Assembly (NCBI RefSeq): GCF_947501665.1
Contig: NZ_CANMWS010000005.1
Location: 124,001-188,000, forward strand
DNA length: 64,000 nt
Source: an uncultured Shewanella sp.
Lineage (GTDB): Bacteria > Pseudomonadota > Gammaproteobacteria > Enterobacterales > Shewanellaceae
Direction: 5' to 3'
This document shows, one piece after another, positions 21,345 through 31,512 of the stretch. Every line of letters begins with the position of its first letter. Position 1 is the stretch's first letter. The position numbers were made by a program, and so were the translations under genes. Under the pieces are notes generated by a model. That model was given only the letters and a program-made list of their open reading frames with translations, searched no databases and was not told the origin of the DNA.

Positions 21345-21766
21345 TAATCACTTCTTCTTTAAATGGGCAATCCAATAAACATGGATACGAGTTAACAATA
21401 GATGCTCAGGCTTGTCATCAAACGAGTCACCACGACAAAATGCACTCAACAAGACCTAGACTAAAACTTCGTGGCTATAAACTTACTCATCCAGAGCAAG
21501 GATTCAACATTTTTCTGCATTTTATTGCACTTTATTACGTTATTTGTGCTTCACTCACTTCATTTAAACTAAAATGGGGTCTTTCTGACTATTTTAACGT
21601 CCATGACTTTAATGGCATATCAAGCAATTCGATGGCAGCATTTCCTTCCACGGCAAATAGCGTAAAAAAGACAGAGAGACTGTCATTCTCCCTATCATTT
21701 ACGTTATGCTGAGCACATACTCATTAGAAGGCCTTTGGCCAGCATACAAAAAAGGTAGAATAAGCT
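21345..21766. other. Divergent promoter region between aroA and the aminotransferase
   Basis: About 420 bases separate the two divergent starts. A plus-strand open frame that overlaps aroA antisense does not look like a gene. I see no TyrR-type box of the form TGTAAA-N6-TTTACA. Near the right end there is a GGCCTTTGGCC palindrome. Confidence 0.5.
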
Positions 21767-22963
21767 ATGTTTAACACGCTTAACGCTATGCCTGCAGATC
21801 CCATTTTAGGATTACTCACGCAATATAGACTCGATCCCAATCCCAATAAAGTCGATTTAGGTGTCGGCGTTTATAAAGATGAAGTGGGACACACTCCCAT
21901 CTTAAAATGTGTCAAACATGCTGAGCGCCATCGCTTTGAAACCGAAGATACTAAAGTCTATATTGGACCAACTGGCAGTCCTCACTTTAACGATTTGATG
22001 ACAAAATTGGCTTTTAGTCATCATAACCCTGCTGTTATCACTAATCGTATTCGCACCGTTTCCACCCCTGGCGGAACGGGTGCATTACGTGTCGCAGCTG
22101 ATTTTATTAAGCGTTGTAGAACCGATGCCACCATATGGGTCAGTTCACCTACCTGGGCAAACCACAATGGGTTATTTGAAGCCGCAGGCATTAAAGTCAA
22201 AACCTACCCTTATTACGATCATGATAATAAATCGCTTAAATTCGACGAGATGAAAGCGGCACTGGCTAAGGCAAATCCAACAGATGTGGTATTACTGCAT
22301 GCTTGCTGCCATAATCCAAGCGGTATGGATTTAACCCCATCTCAATGGGATGAAATCATTACCTTAACGAAAAATATCGGATTTACACCGCTTATTGATA
22401 TGGCTTATCAAGGCTTTGGAGAAGGTGTCGATGAAGATGCCTATGGTGTACGCCAAATGGCAGCCCATGTTGATAACATGATTTTATGCAGTTCATGCTC
22501 TAAAAACTTTGGTTTATATCGTGAACGCATTGGTGCTTGCTCTATCGTCGCAAAAGACAGCCCCAGTGCCGATGTTGCATTTTCTGTACTCTTATATGTC
22601 GTGCGTTGTCTCTATTCTATGCCACCTGCACACGGTGCCGCCATTGTTGAAACTATCTTAGACTCAGCAGAGCTCACTCAAGAATGGTTAGCAGAACTCG
22701 CTCAAATGCGAGACCGTATTAATGGCAATCGCAGTATGCTTGTTGAAAAACTGAAAGCAAAAGGCGTTAAACGTGATTTTAGTTTTATTGCCAAACAAAA
22801 AGGCATGTTTTCTTTCTTAGGCATTACGCCTGAACAAGTTGCACGCCTTCAAACTGAATTTAGCATTTACATGGTCGATTCAAGCCGCATTAGTATTGCT
22901 GGGATTAGCGAAGATAATGTGGATTATCTTGCCAGTTCCATTGCTAAGGTACTTGAAGAATAA
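21767..22963 (+). CDS. Class I aspartate/aromatic amino acid aminotransferase
   Basis: The 398-residue protein belongs to the AspC/TyrB group of PLP aminotransferases. Lys246 in CSSCSKNFGLYRERIG is the Schiff-base lysine, and Asp211 in LIDMAYQGFGEG should contact the pyridine nitrogen. The HACCHNPSGMDLT segment is typical of the group. It likely transfers the amino group between glutamate and aspartate or aromatic keto acids. Its place between serC and aroA suggests the aromatic role, but the substrate cannot be settled from sequence. It is transcribed alone and ended by a strong hairpin. Confidence 0.9.
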   Translation: MFNTLNAMPADPILGLLTQYRLDPNPNKVDLGVGVYKDEVGHTPILKCVKHAERHRFETEDTKVYIGPTGSPHFNDLMTKLAFSHHNPAVITNRIRTVSTPGGTGALRVAADFIKRCRTDATIWVSSPTWANHNGLFEAAGIKVKTYPYYDHDNKSLKFDEMKAALAKANPTDVVLLHACCHNPSGMDLTPSQWDEIITLTKNIGFTPLIDMAYQGFGEGVDEDAYGVRQMAAHVDNMILCSSCSKNFGLYRERIGACSIVAKDSPSADVAFSVLLYVVRCLYSMPPAHGAAIVETILDSAELTQEWLAELAQMRDRINGNRSMLVEKLKAKGVKRDFSFIAKQKGMFSFLGITPEQVARLQTEFSIYMVDSSRISIAGISEDNVDYLASSIAKVLEE

Positions 22964-22990
22964 ACACTTGCATAAAATATCATCTTAAGC

Positions 22991-23015
22991 AAAAAGCTTC
23001 ATGATGAAGCTTTTT
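22991..23015. terminator. Bidirectional terminator between aminotransferase and serC
   Basis: The arms AAAAAGCTTCAT and ATGAAGCTTTTT are perfectly complementary with a one-base centre, giving T tracts on both strands between the convergent genes. Confidence 0.9.
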
Positions 23016-23026
23016 ACTTTTTCAGT

Positions 23027-24121
23027 CTATTGCCCATGCTCTGCAGCAAAAGCCATCATAAATTTAACAAGCGCCTGTACACCCTCAAGCGGCATCGCAT
23101 TATAAATACTCGCCCGCATTCCCCCCACCATACGGTGACCTTTTAATGCAACTAACCCAGCTGATTTAGCCTGTTCTAAAAACACACTATTTAACGTTTC
23201 ATCAACCAAATAAAAGGTTACATTCATATTAGAACGATGTTCAATACTCACTTTATTGACATAAAAATCGGATTGATCGATACAATCATAAAGCAAAGCT
23301 GCTTTTTGCTTATTCACTGCCGCAATATGGCTCACGCCCCCGATGTCTTTCAACCATTCAAATACTTTAGCGGCCAGATACCAAGCAAATGTCGGCGGTG
23401 TATTGTACATCGAGCCATGCTTTACCGCGAGGCGGTAATCCATAATCGACGATTGTGGTAAACTGGGTAACGTTAATAAGTCTTGATGTACTATCACAAT
23501 ACTTAAGCCCGATGGACCAATATTTTTCTGAGCGCCTGCATAAATTAATCCATACCGACTCACATCAATTTCACGGGACATGATAGTAGAGGACATATCA
23601 GCAACAATAGGCCAAGGGCTATCTAGCTCATCAAAGATTTCAATACCATCGACGGTCTCATTTGGGCAATAATGCACATAACGATAATCTTTGTTTATCC
23701 CGTGTAAATGGGGCAGTTCCACCTGACTTAACTCATCCGTTTTATTAACAATATTAAGTCTATCGATATGGGTTTTACCCACTAATTTTTCAGCTTCATC
23801 GGCAGCGATGGATGACCAACTGCCATCCACTAAATAAAGCGCTTGACCGCCATCACCAAGAAAATTATTCACCACCGCAGCGAACTGAGCACGCCCTCCA
23901 CCATGCATAAACAACACATGATAATCACTAGGGATAGCCATTAAGTCACGTAAATCTTGCTCGGCTTTTTCCGCTAAGGCAATATAAGATGGATCGCGAT
24001 GGCTAAGTTCCATCACCGACACACCTTGACCATTCCAATCAAGTAACTCACTTTGCGCTCTTTGCATTACGGCTTGAGGCAACATGGCAGGTCCTGCACA
24101 GAAATTATAAATAGTGCTCAC
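23027..24121 (-). CDS. serC: Phosphoserine aminotransferase
   Basis: The 364-residue protein starts [20 protein letters not shown] and has the PLP lysine at 199 in [12 protein letters not shown]. It converts 3-phosphohydroxypyruvate to phosphoserine and also acts in pyridoxal phosphate synthesis. It lies downstream of gyrA but is separated from it by a terminator. Downstream it converges on the aminotransferase gene. Confidence 0.96.
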   Translation of the reverse strand: MSTIYNFCAGPAMLPQAVMQRAQSELLDWNGQGVSVMELSHRDPSYIALAEKAEQDLRDLMAIPSDYHVLFMHGGGRAQFAAVVNNFLGDGGQALYLVDGSWSSIAADEAEKLVGKTHIDRLNIVNKTDELSQVELPHLHGINKDYRYVHYCPNETVDGIEIFDELDSPWPIVADMSSTIMSREIDVSRYGLIYAGAQKNIGPSGLSIVIVHQDLLTLPSLPQSSIMDYRLAVKHGSMYNTPPTFAWYLAAKVFEWLKDIGGVSHIAAVNKQKAALLYDCIDQSDFYVNKVSIEHRSNMNVTFYLVDETLNSVFLEQAKSAGLVALKGHRMVGGMRASIYNAMPLEGVQALVKFMMAFAAEHGQ

Positions 24122-24181
24122 TTATCTCTTCCTCTCATATTGACTAAAATATTCACTCACTCTTAAACATTAAAGTAAGCT

Positions 24182-24212
24182 AAAAAAAACGAGCGTCCGA
24201 TTGGACGCCCGT
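24182..24212 (-). terminator. Rho-independent terminator of gyrA
   Basis: The stem GCGTCC/GGACGC (24193-24198 with 24203-24208), extended by ACG/CGT after one mismatch, is followed on the minus strand by eight T residues, 17 bases after the gyrA stop. Confidence 0.9.
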
Positions 24213-24228
24213 TATTCTCATTTATCAT

Positions 24229-26940
24229 TTAATCTTCATTCACTTCAGGATCCGGCTTGGGCGCCTCATTATCAATGCTCTCAATCTCAGCAGCCTCTGC
24301 ATTTCCCCCAGTCACTTCTTGCCCGTCAGTATCAGCGGGGCACTCTTCATCGCCTTGGATTTCATCGATCCGCTGCAAACCTACCACCTTTTCTTCAGCG
24401 GCGGTTTTAATAATGGTCACACCTTGCGTGTTGCGCCCAATCGTCGATACCCCAGTGGCTGGCGTACGGACTAATGTACCTTTATCACTGATCAACATGA
24501 TTTCATCATTTTCACAAACTTGAACGGCACCGACAACGGCACCGTTACGTTCGCTTATTTTGATAGAAACCACCCCTTTTGTGGCACGACTCTTCGCAGG
24601 ATACTCTTCCAATAAAGTACGTTTGCCGTAACCATTTTCAGTCACCGTTAAAATATCGCCATCATTTTTAGGTACAATCAGTGACACAACTTGCTGACCG
24701 TCTTCTAAGCGAATACCCCGTACACCCGTTGCGGTTCTGCCCATCGGCCTTAATGCCAACACTTCGTCACCGGTTTCAGGATCGCGCTTGACTTCACCGG
24801 TTTCAGAATCTTTCACTTTCTCATTGAAGCGAACGACTTTCCCCGCATCAGAGAACAACATGATCTCATCATTACCATTGGTGATATCCACACCAATCAG
24901 CTGATCGCCATCTTTAAGATTCACAGCAATAATACCATTCGCTCTTGGATTACTGTACGCCGTTAATGGGGTTTTCTTCACGGTTCCGTGTGACGTTGCC
25001 ATGATGATATATTTATCATCTTCATATTCACGTACTGGTAAAATCGCGGTAATGCGTTCGCCTTCTGATAACGGCAATAAATTCACAATTGGTCGACCAC
25101 GAGCCTGACGGCTCGCAAGCGGTAATTGATAAACCTTTAACCAATACATTTTACCAAAATCGGAGAAGCACAAAATCGTATCATGGGTATTCGCGACAAG
25201 TAGTTTTTCAACAAAATCTTCATCTTTGACTTTCGTGGCCGCTTTTCCTTTACCGCCACGGCGCTGTGCTTGATAATCACTCAATACTTGATATTTTGCA
25301 TAGCCCAAATGAGATAAGGTCACGACCACATCTTCTTCGTTAATCAAATCTTCAAGGCTCATATCCACTTCATTGGCATTAATCACCGTACGACGGGCAT
25401 CCCCGTAGACTTCAAGGATTTCTTCAAGCTCTTCCTTAATGACTTCCATTAATCGCTCTGGACTGCTTAAAATAAACAGTAACCCTGCAATAATGGTTAA
25501 TAGCTCGTCATATTCTTGTAAGATTTTTTCATGCTCAAGCCCCGTTAATCGATGTAAACGTAGCTCAAGAATGGCTTGTGCTTGCTGTTCGGTTAAATAA
25601 TACAAGCCATCACGAATGCCAAATTCAGGCTCTAACCATTCTGGCCGGGCGGCATCATCGCCTGCTTTTTCCAGCATGGCTTTCACATTCCCCAGCTCCC
25701 AACCTTGTGAGGTTAATTTCACTTTCGCATCGCTTGACGTTGGGGAGGACTTGATTAATGCAATAATCGGATCAATATTGGCTAAAGCAACAGCCAATGA
25801 TTCTAGAATATGGGCACGATCACGTGCTTTGCGCAGCTCAAAGACCGTTCGACGAGTGACCACTTCACGGCGATGCAGAATAAAGCATTCTAGCATTTCT
25901 TTAAGATTAAATAATTTAGGCTGACCATTGGTCAACGCCACCATATTAATACCAAAAGAACACTGCATTTGTGTTTGAGCATATAGGTTATTCAGTACCA
26001 CCTCGCCCACTTCACCGCGCTTAATTTCAATCACAATACGCATGCCGTCTTTGTCCGACTCATCACGCAGCCCTGAAATCCCTTCAATTTTTTTGTCTTT
26101 AACTAATTCGGCAATTTTTTCAATTAAGCGGGCTTTATTCACCTGGTAAGGAATTTCGTGAACAATAATACGCTCACGGCCATTATCTTCAGTTTCAATT
26201 TCCGCTTTGGCTCGCATCACCGCACGGCCTTTGCCTGTATGGTAAGCATCGACAATCCCTTTACGACCATTGATCATTGCCGCCGTTGGAAAATCAGGAC
26301 CAGGAATATATTCCATTAACTGATTAATGGTTAGATCAGGATCGGCAATTAACGCCAAACAACCTGCCACCACTTCATTTAAGTTATGAGGTGGAATATT
26401 GGTTGCCATCCCCACAGCAATACCCGAAGCGCCATTAATCAACAAATTAGGCACTCGCGTGGGTAACACTTCAGGAATAAATTCCGTGCCATCATAGTTA
26501 GGAATAAAATCAACCGTCTCTTTGTCGAGATCAGCCAATAATTGATGTGCCAGCTTCTCCATGCGAATTTCGGTATAACGCATTGCTGCTGCAGAATCAC
26601 CATCAACAGAACCAAAATTACCTTGGCCATCAATGAGCGTATAACGCAAAGAGAAAGGCTGTGCTAAACGAACAATCGTATCGTACACAGCCGTATCACC
26701 ATGAGGGTGATACTTACCAATGACGTCACCAACGACACGGGCCGACTTTTTATACGGCTTATTCCAATCATTTTTTAGTTCGTTCATAGCAAATAGCACA
26801 CGACGATGCACAGGCTTTAAGCCATCCCGCACGTCGGGCAATGCTCGACCCACAATTACGCTCATTGCGTAATCTAAGTATGAATTTTTTAATTCGTCTT
26901 CAATATTAATGGGTGTTATAGATGAAGCCAGATCAGTCAT
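24229..26940 (-). CDS. gyrA: DNA gyrase subunit A
   Basis: The start is the ATG at 26940 ([20 protein letters not shown]), which aligns with E. coli GyrA; a further upstream ATG adds eleven residues without family support. The 903-residue protein has the catalytic Tyr122 in RYTEIRM and a quinolone-region helix with Thr83 and Asp87, where E. coli has Ser83 and Asp87. The C-terminal beta-pinwheel has a GyrA box near QRRGGKG, and the protein ends in an acidic tail. With GyrB it introduces negative supercoils. Thr83 occurs naturally in other genera, so it is not by itself evidence of resistance. Confidence 0.97.
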   Translation of the reverse strand: MTDLASSITPINIEDELKNSYLDYAMSVIVGRALPDVRDGLKPVHRRVLFAMNELKNDWNKPYKKSARVVGDVIGKYHPHGDTAVYDTIVRLAQPFSLRYTLIDGQGNFGSVDGDSAAAMRYTEIRMEKLAHQLLADLDKETVDFIPNYDGTEFIPEVLPTRVPNLLINGASGIAVGMATNIPPHNLNEVVAGCLALIADPDLTINQLMEYIPGPDFPTAAMINGRKGIVDAYHTGKGRAVMRAKAEIETEDNGRERIIVHEIPYQVNKARLIEKIAELVKDKKIEGISGLRDESDKDGMRIVIEIKRGEVGEVVLNNLYAQTQMQCSFGINMVALTNGQPKLFNLKEMLECFILHRREVVTRRTVFELRKARDRAHILESLAVALANIDPIIALIKSSPTSSDAKVKLTSQGWELGNVKAMLEKAGDDAARPEWLEPEFGIRDGLYYLTEQQAQAILELRLHRLTGLEHEKILQEYDELLTIIAGLLFILSSPERLMEVIKEELEEILEVYGDARRTVINANEVDMSLEDLINEEDVVVTLSHLGYAKYQVLSDYQAQRRGGKGKAATKVKDEDFVEKLLVANTHDTILCFSDFGKMYWLKVYQLPLASRQARGRPIVNLLPLSEGERITAILPVREYEDDKYIIMATSHGTVKKTPLTAYSNPRANGIIAVNLKDGDQLIGVDITNGNDEIMLFSDAGKVVRFNEKVKDSETGEVKRDPETGDEVLALRPMGRTATGVRGIRLEDGQQVVSLIVPKNDGDILTVTENGYGKRTLLEEYPAKSRATKGVVSIKISERNGAVVGAVQVCENDEIMLISDKGTLVRTPATGVSTIGRNTQGVTIIKTAAEEKVVGLQRIDEIQGDEECPADTDGQEVTGGNAEAAEIESIDNEAPKPDPEVNED

Positions 26941-27301
26941 AAACTGCTCGATCTCCTGATAAATAGCTGACAACTTTGTCCCTAAAATGAGAGCTTAAGT
27001 CATTGCCGAGCCTGAAAACGTGATTTGTCATTCTAACACAGTTATTGATTGTCGCTAGGCCTAATTAGTGTTCATTTTAAATAAGTGAAACTTGTCCTTT
27101 TCAATCGTTTAATTAAGACACAATACATCGACTATCCACCCTAATTACATTCGCGGTAGAAGCCTCAAATTGACATACCTAAAAATGCGATAAATGAAGA
27201 CCAGTATTAGCGCATTTGGACAATTAGTCATTCATTGCCTTTGTTAATTATCACTAATAACGATAAACTATTTAAAGATATCGTTAATGAAGGTATAAAA
27301 A
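26941..27301. promoter_or_regulatory. Divergent gyrA/ubiG promoter region with inverted repeat
   Basis: This 361-base gap holds the promoters of gyrA and ubiG. A perfect 8-bp inverted repeat, TAACGATA and TATCGTTA (27258-27265 and 27279-27286), lies just before the ubiG ribosome binding site and could act as an operator or affect translation. No other element is recognised. Confidence 0.4.
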
Positions 27302-28012
27302 GTGCAGCACAATACAAATGTAGATCCTGAAGAAATTGCAAAGTTTGAAAAGATGGCATCAACTTGGTGGGATCCACAAGGAGAGTTTAAACCCCTTCAT
27401 AAACTCAATCCTCTCAGACTCAACTATATCGATCAAACCGCTGGAGGGATTTTTGGAAAGCGGGTACTCGATGTGGGCTGTGGTGGCGGTATTTTATCTG
27501 AAAGTATGGCTAAAATTGGCGCCCAAGTTGATGGGCTCGATATGGGCGATGACCCTTTAGAAGTTGCTCGCTTACATGCATTAGCGGCAAACGTTGATAT
27601 CAACTATATTAAAAGTACAGCTGAAGCACATAGAGAAACACATCAAGGCATATATGATGTGGTGACTTGTATGGAAATGTTAGAGCATGTACCCGATCCC
27701 AGTTCCGTCATCCAAGCATGTGCCGATATGGTTAAACCTGGAGGCTATGTCTTCTTTTCAACAATTAATCGAAATATAATGGCTTATTTACAAACGATTA
27801 TAGGCGCAGAATACCTACTAAAAATGCTCCCGATTGGGACTCATAATCACAACAAATTTATTAAGCCTTCAGAATTAATTGCTTTAGCCGAACAGGCTCA
27901 TTTACAATGCACGGATGCCACAGGGATCACCTACAACCCATTAAGCGATATCTTTAAATATACTCAAAAACTTGATGTCAATTACATGATAGCGACATTG
28001 AAACATGACTAA
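27302..28012 (+). CDS. ubiG: Ubiquinone biosynthesis O-methyltransferase
   Basis: The 236-residue protein starts at a GTG with an AAGG site. It has the SAM-binding motif VLDVGCGGG at residues 55-63, an acidic loop GLDMG, and the [10 protein letters not shown] motif typical of UbiG. It carries out both O-methylation steps of ubiquinone synthesis at the inner membrane. Its last bases overlap the start of the HAD phosphatase gene (ATGACTAA), so the two genes are translationally coupled. Confidence 0.96.
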   Translation: MQHNTNVDPEEIAKFEKMASTWWDPQGEFKPLHKLNPLRLNYIDQTAGGIFGKRVLDVGCGGGILSESMAKIGAQVDGLDMGDDPLEVARLHALAANVDINYIKSTAEAHRETHQGIYDVVTCMEMLEHVPDPSSVIQACADMVKPGGYVFFSTINRNIMAYLQTIIGAEYLLKMLPIGTHNHNKFIKPSELIALAEQAHLQCTDATGITYNPLSDIFKYTQKLDVNYMIATLKHD

Positions 28013-28733
28013 CGCTTCATCCACTCTCACATCAAGCGTTAACCCCATATCGGTGCAACCTACATCTAACGTGTCTCCAATTAAAGGGGTTTTATTTGAT
28101 CTTGACGGTACACTTGCCGATACCGCCCCTGATTTAATCCAAGCGCTTAATCTCAGCTTAAATGACTTTGGTTTTCCAAAACAAAGTATAAGTTCAATGC
28201 GCTCTGCCGCCTCCCATGGTAGCTTAGCCTTGGTCAATGCAGCACAACCCGATCTGCCTTCAGAGCAAAAAACGGCAATACAAAAAAGATTATTAACGCA
28301 TTATCACCATATTAATGGTGATAATACTGAAATCTTTGATGGTTTAGATGCGGTACTGTCATTATTAGACAGCAAAAATATCCCTTATGGCGTCGTAACG
28401 AATAAAGCAGCACGCTTTGCTCGCCCCTTACTCGACTCACTTCAATTGACCCAACGTATGCGCACAATTATCAGCGGCGATAGCACCTTCAATGCCAAGC
28501 CACACACGGCACCAATGTGGCTTGCGGCCCAACAAATGGGCTGCGCTCCCCACACAATTTTATATTTAGGGGATGCTGAACGCGACCTAATTGCGGCCCA
28601 AAATGCCAATATGATTGGTGCTGTCGCACTTTGGGGATATATCAGTCAGGATGATTTACCGAATAATTGGCCAGCAAAACACTATTTTGAAGCCGGAAAA
28701 TGCTTAGAAAAGTGGTTAGCCGAACAACTTTAA
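28005..28733 (+). CDS. HAD-IA phosphatase, Gph/MupP type
   Basis: The 242-residue protein has the HAD motif [11 protein letters not shown] with Asp32 as the nucleophile and Asp34 as acid/base, motif II around VVTNK, and motif [10 protein letters not shown]. The first 24 residues are a low-complexity extension. Two roles are possible: phosphoglycolate phosphatase (Gph) or N-acetylmuramic acid 6-phosphate phosphatase (MupP) of the Pseudomonas cell-wall recycling route. The gene order serC-gyrA-ubiG-phosphatase resembles the mupP locus of Pseudomonas aeruginosa, which favours MupP, but this is an inference from context. It overlaps ubiG by 8 bases. Confidence 0.85.
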   Translation: MTNASSTLTSSVNPISVQPTSNVSPIKGVLFDLDGTLADTAPDLIQALNLSLNDFGFPKQSISSMRSAASHGSLALVNAAQPDLPSEQKTAIQKRLLTHYHHINGDNTEIFDGLDAVLSLLDSKNIPYGVVTNKAARFARPLLDSLQLTQRMRTIISGDSTFNAKPHTAPMWLAAQQMGCAPHTILYLGDAERDLIAAQNANMIGAVALWGYISQDDLPNNWPAKHYFEAGKCLEKWLAEQL

Positions 28734-28856
28734 TGCAAGGGGAATATTGCGAATGAAAATGGCCTTGAATAAGGATCCAGCAGTCACGATCTGATCTTTA
28801 CATTTGTCCCAAACTGTTCGTTTTTTAACCTTTTGTATTTAATTCATATGAAAACA

Positions 28857-28889
28857 AGCCTCAAGGGTTAGCTATTACTAACCGAGGCT
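28857..28889 (+). terminator. Bulged hairpin after the HAD phosphatase gene
   Basis: The arms AGCCTC/GAGGCT and GGTTAG/CTAACC pair with a three-base bulge and a six-base loop. It lies 124 bases after the phosphatase stop and is followed by only a weak T-rich stretch, so it may be a terminator or a leader structure. Confidence 0.45.
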
Positions 28890-28979
28890 ATTATCCTCAA
28901 GATATCCACAACTTGTGCCCAAAATTCTCACTTGCAAAATAGCCAAAATCGCACTATCTTGTATTTAAGAAATAACAAA

Positions 28980-28995
28980 GCACCATATGTTGTGT
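28980..28995. promoter_or_regulatory. Candidate NrdR box upstream of nrdA
   Basis: The 16-mer GCACCATATGTTGTGT matches the NrdR consensus acaCwAtATaTwGtgt at 13 of 16 positions. A poorer partner (about 10 of 16) starts at 28951, 29 bases upstream. NrdR sites usually come as two boxes about 30 bases apart in front of nrd operons. The site lies about 155 bases before the nrdA start codon. Confidence 0.55.
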
Positions 28996-29148
28996 GTAGG
29001 TAACAATTACAGACACTATAAGGACCCCAGTGTCAAGTAAATAAACTGACCTCTATTTATCAGTCATTATTTGATTGTGATACGGACACCTATTGCGATC
29101 TTAAACCGATCGCTAACATGAATATAAAGAACCAAGGCCTCACTATTA

Positions 29149-31437
29149 ATGAATAGCAATTTGACAGTCACCAAGCGTAGCGGTGAGCGTGAAACGATCG
29201 ATCTCGATAAAATCCACCGTGTAATCACTTGGGCAGCGAAAGGACTCAAAAATGTCTCTGTTTCTGAAGTTGAACTGAGATCGCATTTACAGTTTTTTGA
29301 TGGTATTCCAACAGAAGCAATCCACGAAACAATCATCAAAGCCGCTGCGGACTTGATTTCACCTGAATCACCAGATTACCAGTTCTTAGCCGCACGACTT
29401 GCTATTTTTCATTTACGTAAAAAGGCCTTTGGGCGATTTGAACCACCAAAACTTGAATCACATATTCATAAACTGGTTGATATGGGTAAATATGATGCAC
29501 ATTTACTTGCAGATTACACCAGTGAAGAACTGACATTACTCGATGGTTTTATCGATCATTGGCGTGATATGGACTTTTCCTATGCTGCCGTTAAACAGCT
29601 GGAAGGAAAGTACCTAGTTCAAAATCGCGTGACTAATGAAGTATATGAAAGCGCTCAATTTTTATACATCTTAGTCGCTGCAAGTTTGTTTGCTAAATAC
29701 CCAAAAGAAACACGTTTGAAATACATCAAAGACTTCTATGATGCAACATCAACGTTTAAAATTTCATTGCCGACTCCCATTATGGCCGGTGTACGAACAC
29801 CGACTCGCCAATTTAGCTCTTGCGTACTCATTGAGTGTGATGACAGTCTAGACTCCATTAATGCAACCTCGTCTTCAATTGTAAAATATGTCAGTCAGCG
29901 TGCTGGAATAGGCATTAATGCAGGCCGTATTCGAGCATTAGGCAGCCCAATTCGCGGCGGTGAGGCTTTTCATACTGGCTGCATCCCTTTCTATAAGCAT
30001 TTTCAAACAGCCGTTAAATCTTGTTCTCAAGGTGGTGTACGAGGTGGTGCGGCCACCCTGTTCTACCCCATTTGGCATTTAGAAGTTGAGTCACTGTTAG
30101 TGCTAAAAAATAACCGTGGCGTGGAAGATAACCGCATTCGTCATTTAGACTATGGGGTGCAAATTAATAAACTGATGTATCAGCGCATGATCAAAGGTGC
30201 CGTGATCAGTTTATTCAGCCCCTCTGATGTCCCAGGTCTTTATGATGCTTTTTTTGAAAATCAAGATGAATTCGAGCGTCTATACCTGCAATATGAACAA
30301 GATGCTAGCATTCGCAAGACACAAATCAACGCCATTGAATTGTTTTCGTTAATGATGCAGGAACGTGCTTCAACAGGCCGTATTTATATACAAAATGTTG
30401 ATCACTGCAACACTCATAGCCCCTTTGATGCGCAAGTCGCCCCTATCAGACAGTCTAATTTATGTCTTGAAATAGCCTTACCGACTAAACCGCTGAATAA
30501 CATTAATGATCCTGAAGGTGAAATTGCCCTGTGTACTTTATCTGCAATTAATTTAGGGGCCATTAATGAATTATCTGAAATCGAACCTTTAGCCGAACTG
30601 GCCGTCCGAGCCTTAGATAACTTACTCGATTACCAAGATTACCCCATTGACGCTGCACGCTCAGCCTCAATGAACCGTCGAACGTTAGGCATAGGTGTCA
30701 TCAATTTTGCTAATTATTTAGCTAAAAATGGCGTTAAATATTCTGATGGCTCAGCAAACGGACTCACCCATAGAACCTTTGAGGCCATTCAATACTTTTT
30801 ATTAAAAGCTTCAATGACGTTGGCAAAAGAACAAGGTGCTTGTCCCTTATTCCATGAAACCACCTACTCTCAAGGCATTCTCCCCATTGATACGTACAAG
30901 CGCGATCTTGATAAAATCTGCGATGAGCCCCTGCACCTTGATTGGGAGTCACTGCGTGAAGATATCAAAACACATGGACTGCGCAATTCAACGTTATCAG
31001 CATTAATGCCATCAGAGACCTCTTCTCAAATTTCAAATGCTACCAATGGCATAGAACCTCCACGCGGCCTTATCAGTGTCAAAGCCAGTAAAGATGGCCA
31101 ACTCAAACAAGTTGTTCCCGATCTTGACACCCTTAAGGGGAACTATGAATTGCTATGGCAAATGCCAAACAATCAGGGATATTTACAATTGGTCGGCTTG
31201 ATGCAGAAGTTTGTCGATCAAGCGATTTCTGCCAATACGAATTATGACCCATTACGATTCGATGATAATAAAGTACCCATGCAAGTCCTATTAAAAGACT
31301 TGTTATCCGCTTACAAACTGGGTCTTAAAACCTTGTACTATCATAACACTCGTGATGGGGCTTCAGATCAACATGATGATATCGTCAGTATTGAGGAAGA
31401 AGATGATGGCTGTGCTGGCGGCGCATGTAAGATATAA
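29149..31437 (+). CDS. nrdA: Class Ia ribonucleoside-diphosphate reductase, alpha subunit
   Basis: The 762-residue protein aligns with E. coli NrdA (761 residues) over its full length. It has one N-terminal ATP-cone, the active-site NQ(S)NLCLEI segment with the cysteine radical site, the RQFSSCVLIE segment with a redox cysteine, and the C-terminal swinging pair in DDGCAGGACKI. It reduces ribonucleoside diphosphates to deoxy forms. It is the first gene of nrdA-nrdB-yfaE, with a candidate NrdR box upstream and a hairpin before nrdB. Confidence 0.97.
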   Translation: MNSNLTVTKRSGERETIDLDKIHRVITWAAKGLKNVSVSEVELRSHLQFFDGIPTEAIHETIIKAAADLISPESPDYQFLAARLAIFHLRKKAFGRFEPPKLESHIHKLVDMGKYDAHLLADYTSEELTLLDGFIDHWRDMDFSYAAVKQLEGKYLVQNRVTNEVYESAQFLYILVAASLFAKYPKETRLKYIKDFYDATSTFKISLPTPIMAGVRTPTRQFSSCVLIECDDSLDSINATSSSIVKYVSQRAGIGINAGRIRALGSPIRGGEAFHTGCIPFYKHFQTAVKSCSQGGVRGGAATLFYPIWHLEVESLLVLKNNRGVEDNRIRHLDYGVQINKLMYQRMIKGAVISLFSPSDVPGLYDAFFENQDEFERLYLQYEQDASIRKTQINAIELFSLMMQERASTGRIYIQNVDHCNTHSPFDAQVAPIRQSNLCLEIALPTKPLNNINDPEGEIALCTLSAINLGAINELSEIEPLAELAVRALDNLLDYQDYPIDAARSASMNRRTLGIGVINFANYLAKNGVKYSDGSANGLTHRTFEAIQYFLLKASMTLAKEQGACPLFHETTYSQGILPIDTYKRDLDKICDEPLHLDWESLREDIKTHGLRNSTLSALMPSETSSQISNATNGIEPPRGLISVKASKDGQLKQVVPDLDTLKGNYELLWQMPNNQGYLQLVGLMQKFVDQAISANTNYDPLRFDDNKVPMQVLLKDLLSAYKLGLKTLYYHNTRDGASDQHDDIVSIEEEDDGCAGGACKI

Positions 31438-31472
31438 TCAATTTATCGCTGCATTACTCAGTTAACTATATA

Positions 31473-31493
31473 ATAGGGGCATAATGCCCCTAT
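31473..31493 (+). terminator. Intercistronic hairpin between nrdA and nrdB
   Basis: The stem ATAGGGGCA/TGCCCCTAT has nine perfect pairs and a TAA loop, followed by CTTTT. It sits 20 bases before the nrdB start, where full termination would stop nrdB expression. Partial termination or mRNA end protection is more likely. Confidence 0.6.
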
Positions 31494-31512
31494 CTTTTGG
31501 AAATCGAAAATC

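Noticed and set aside
21224..21712. A 162-residue plus-strand frame overlapping the start of aroA
   Set aside because: It overlaps aroA on the opposite strand, has no family resemblance and no ribosome binding site.
26692..26697. GyrA Thr83 as a sign of quinolone resistance
   Set aside because: Thr83 is the natural residue in several susceptible genera, so the sequence alone does not support resistance.
29067..29339. An antisense frame across the nrdA start
   Set aside because: It lies on the opposite strand of a well-conserved gene and reads as its shadow.
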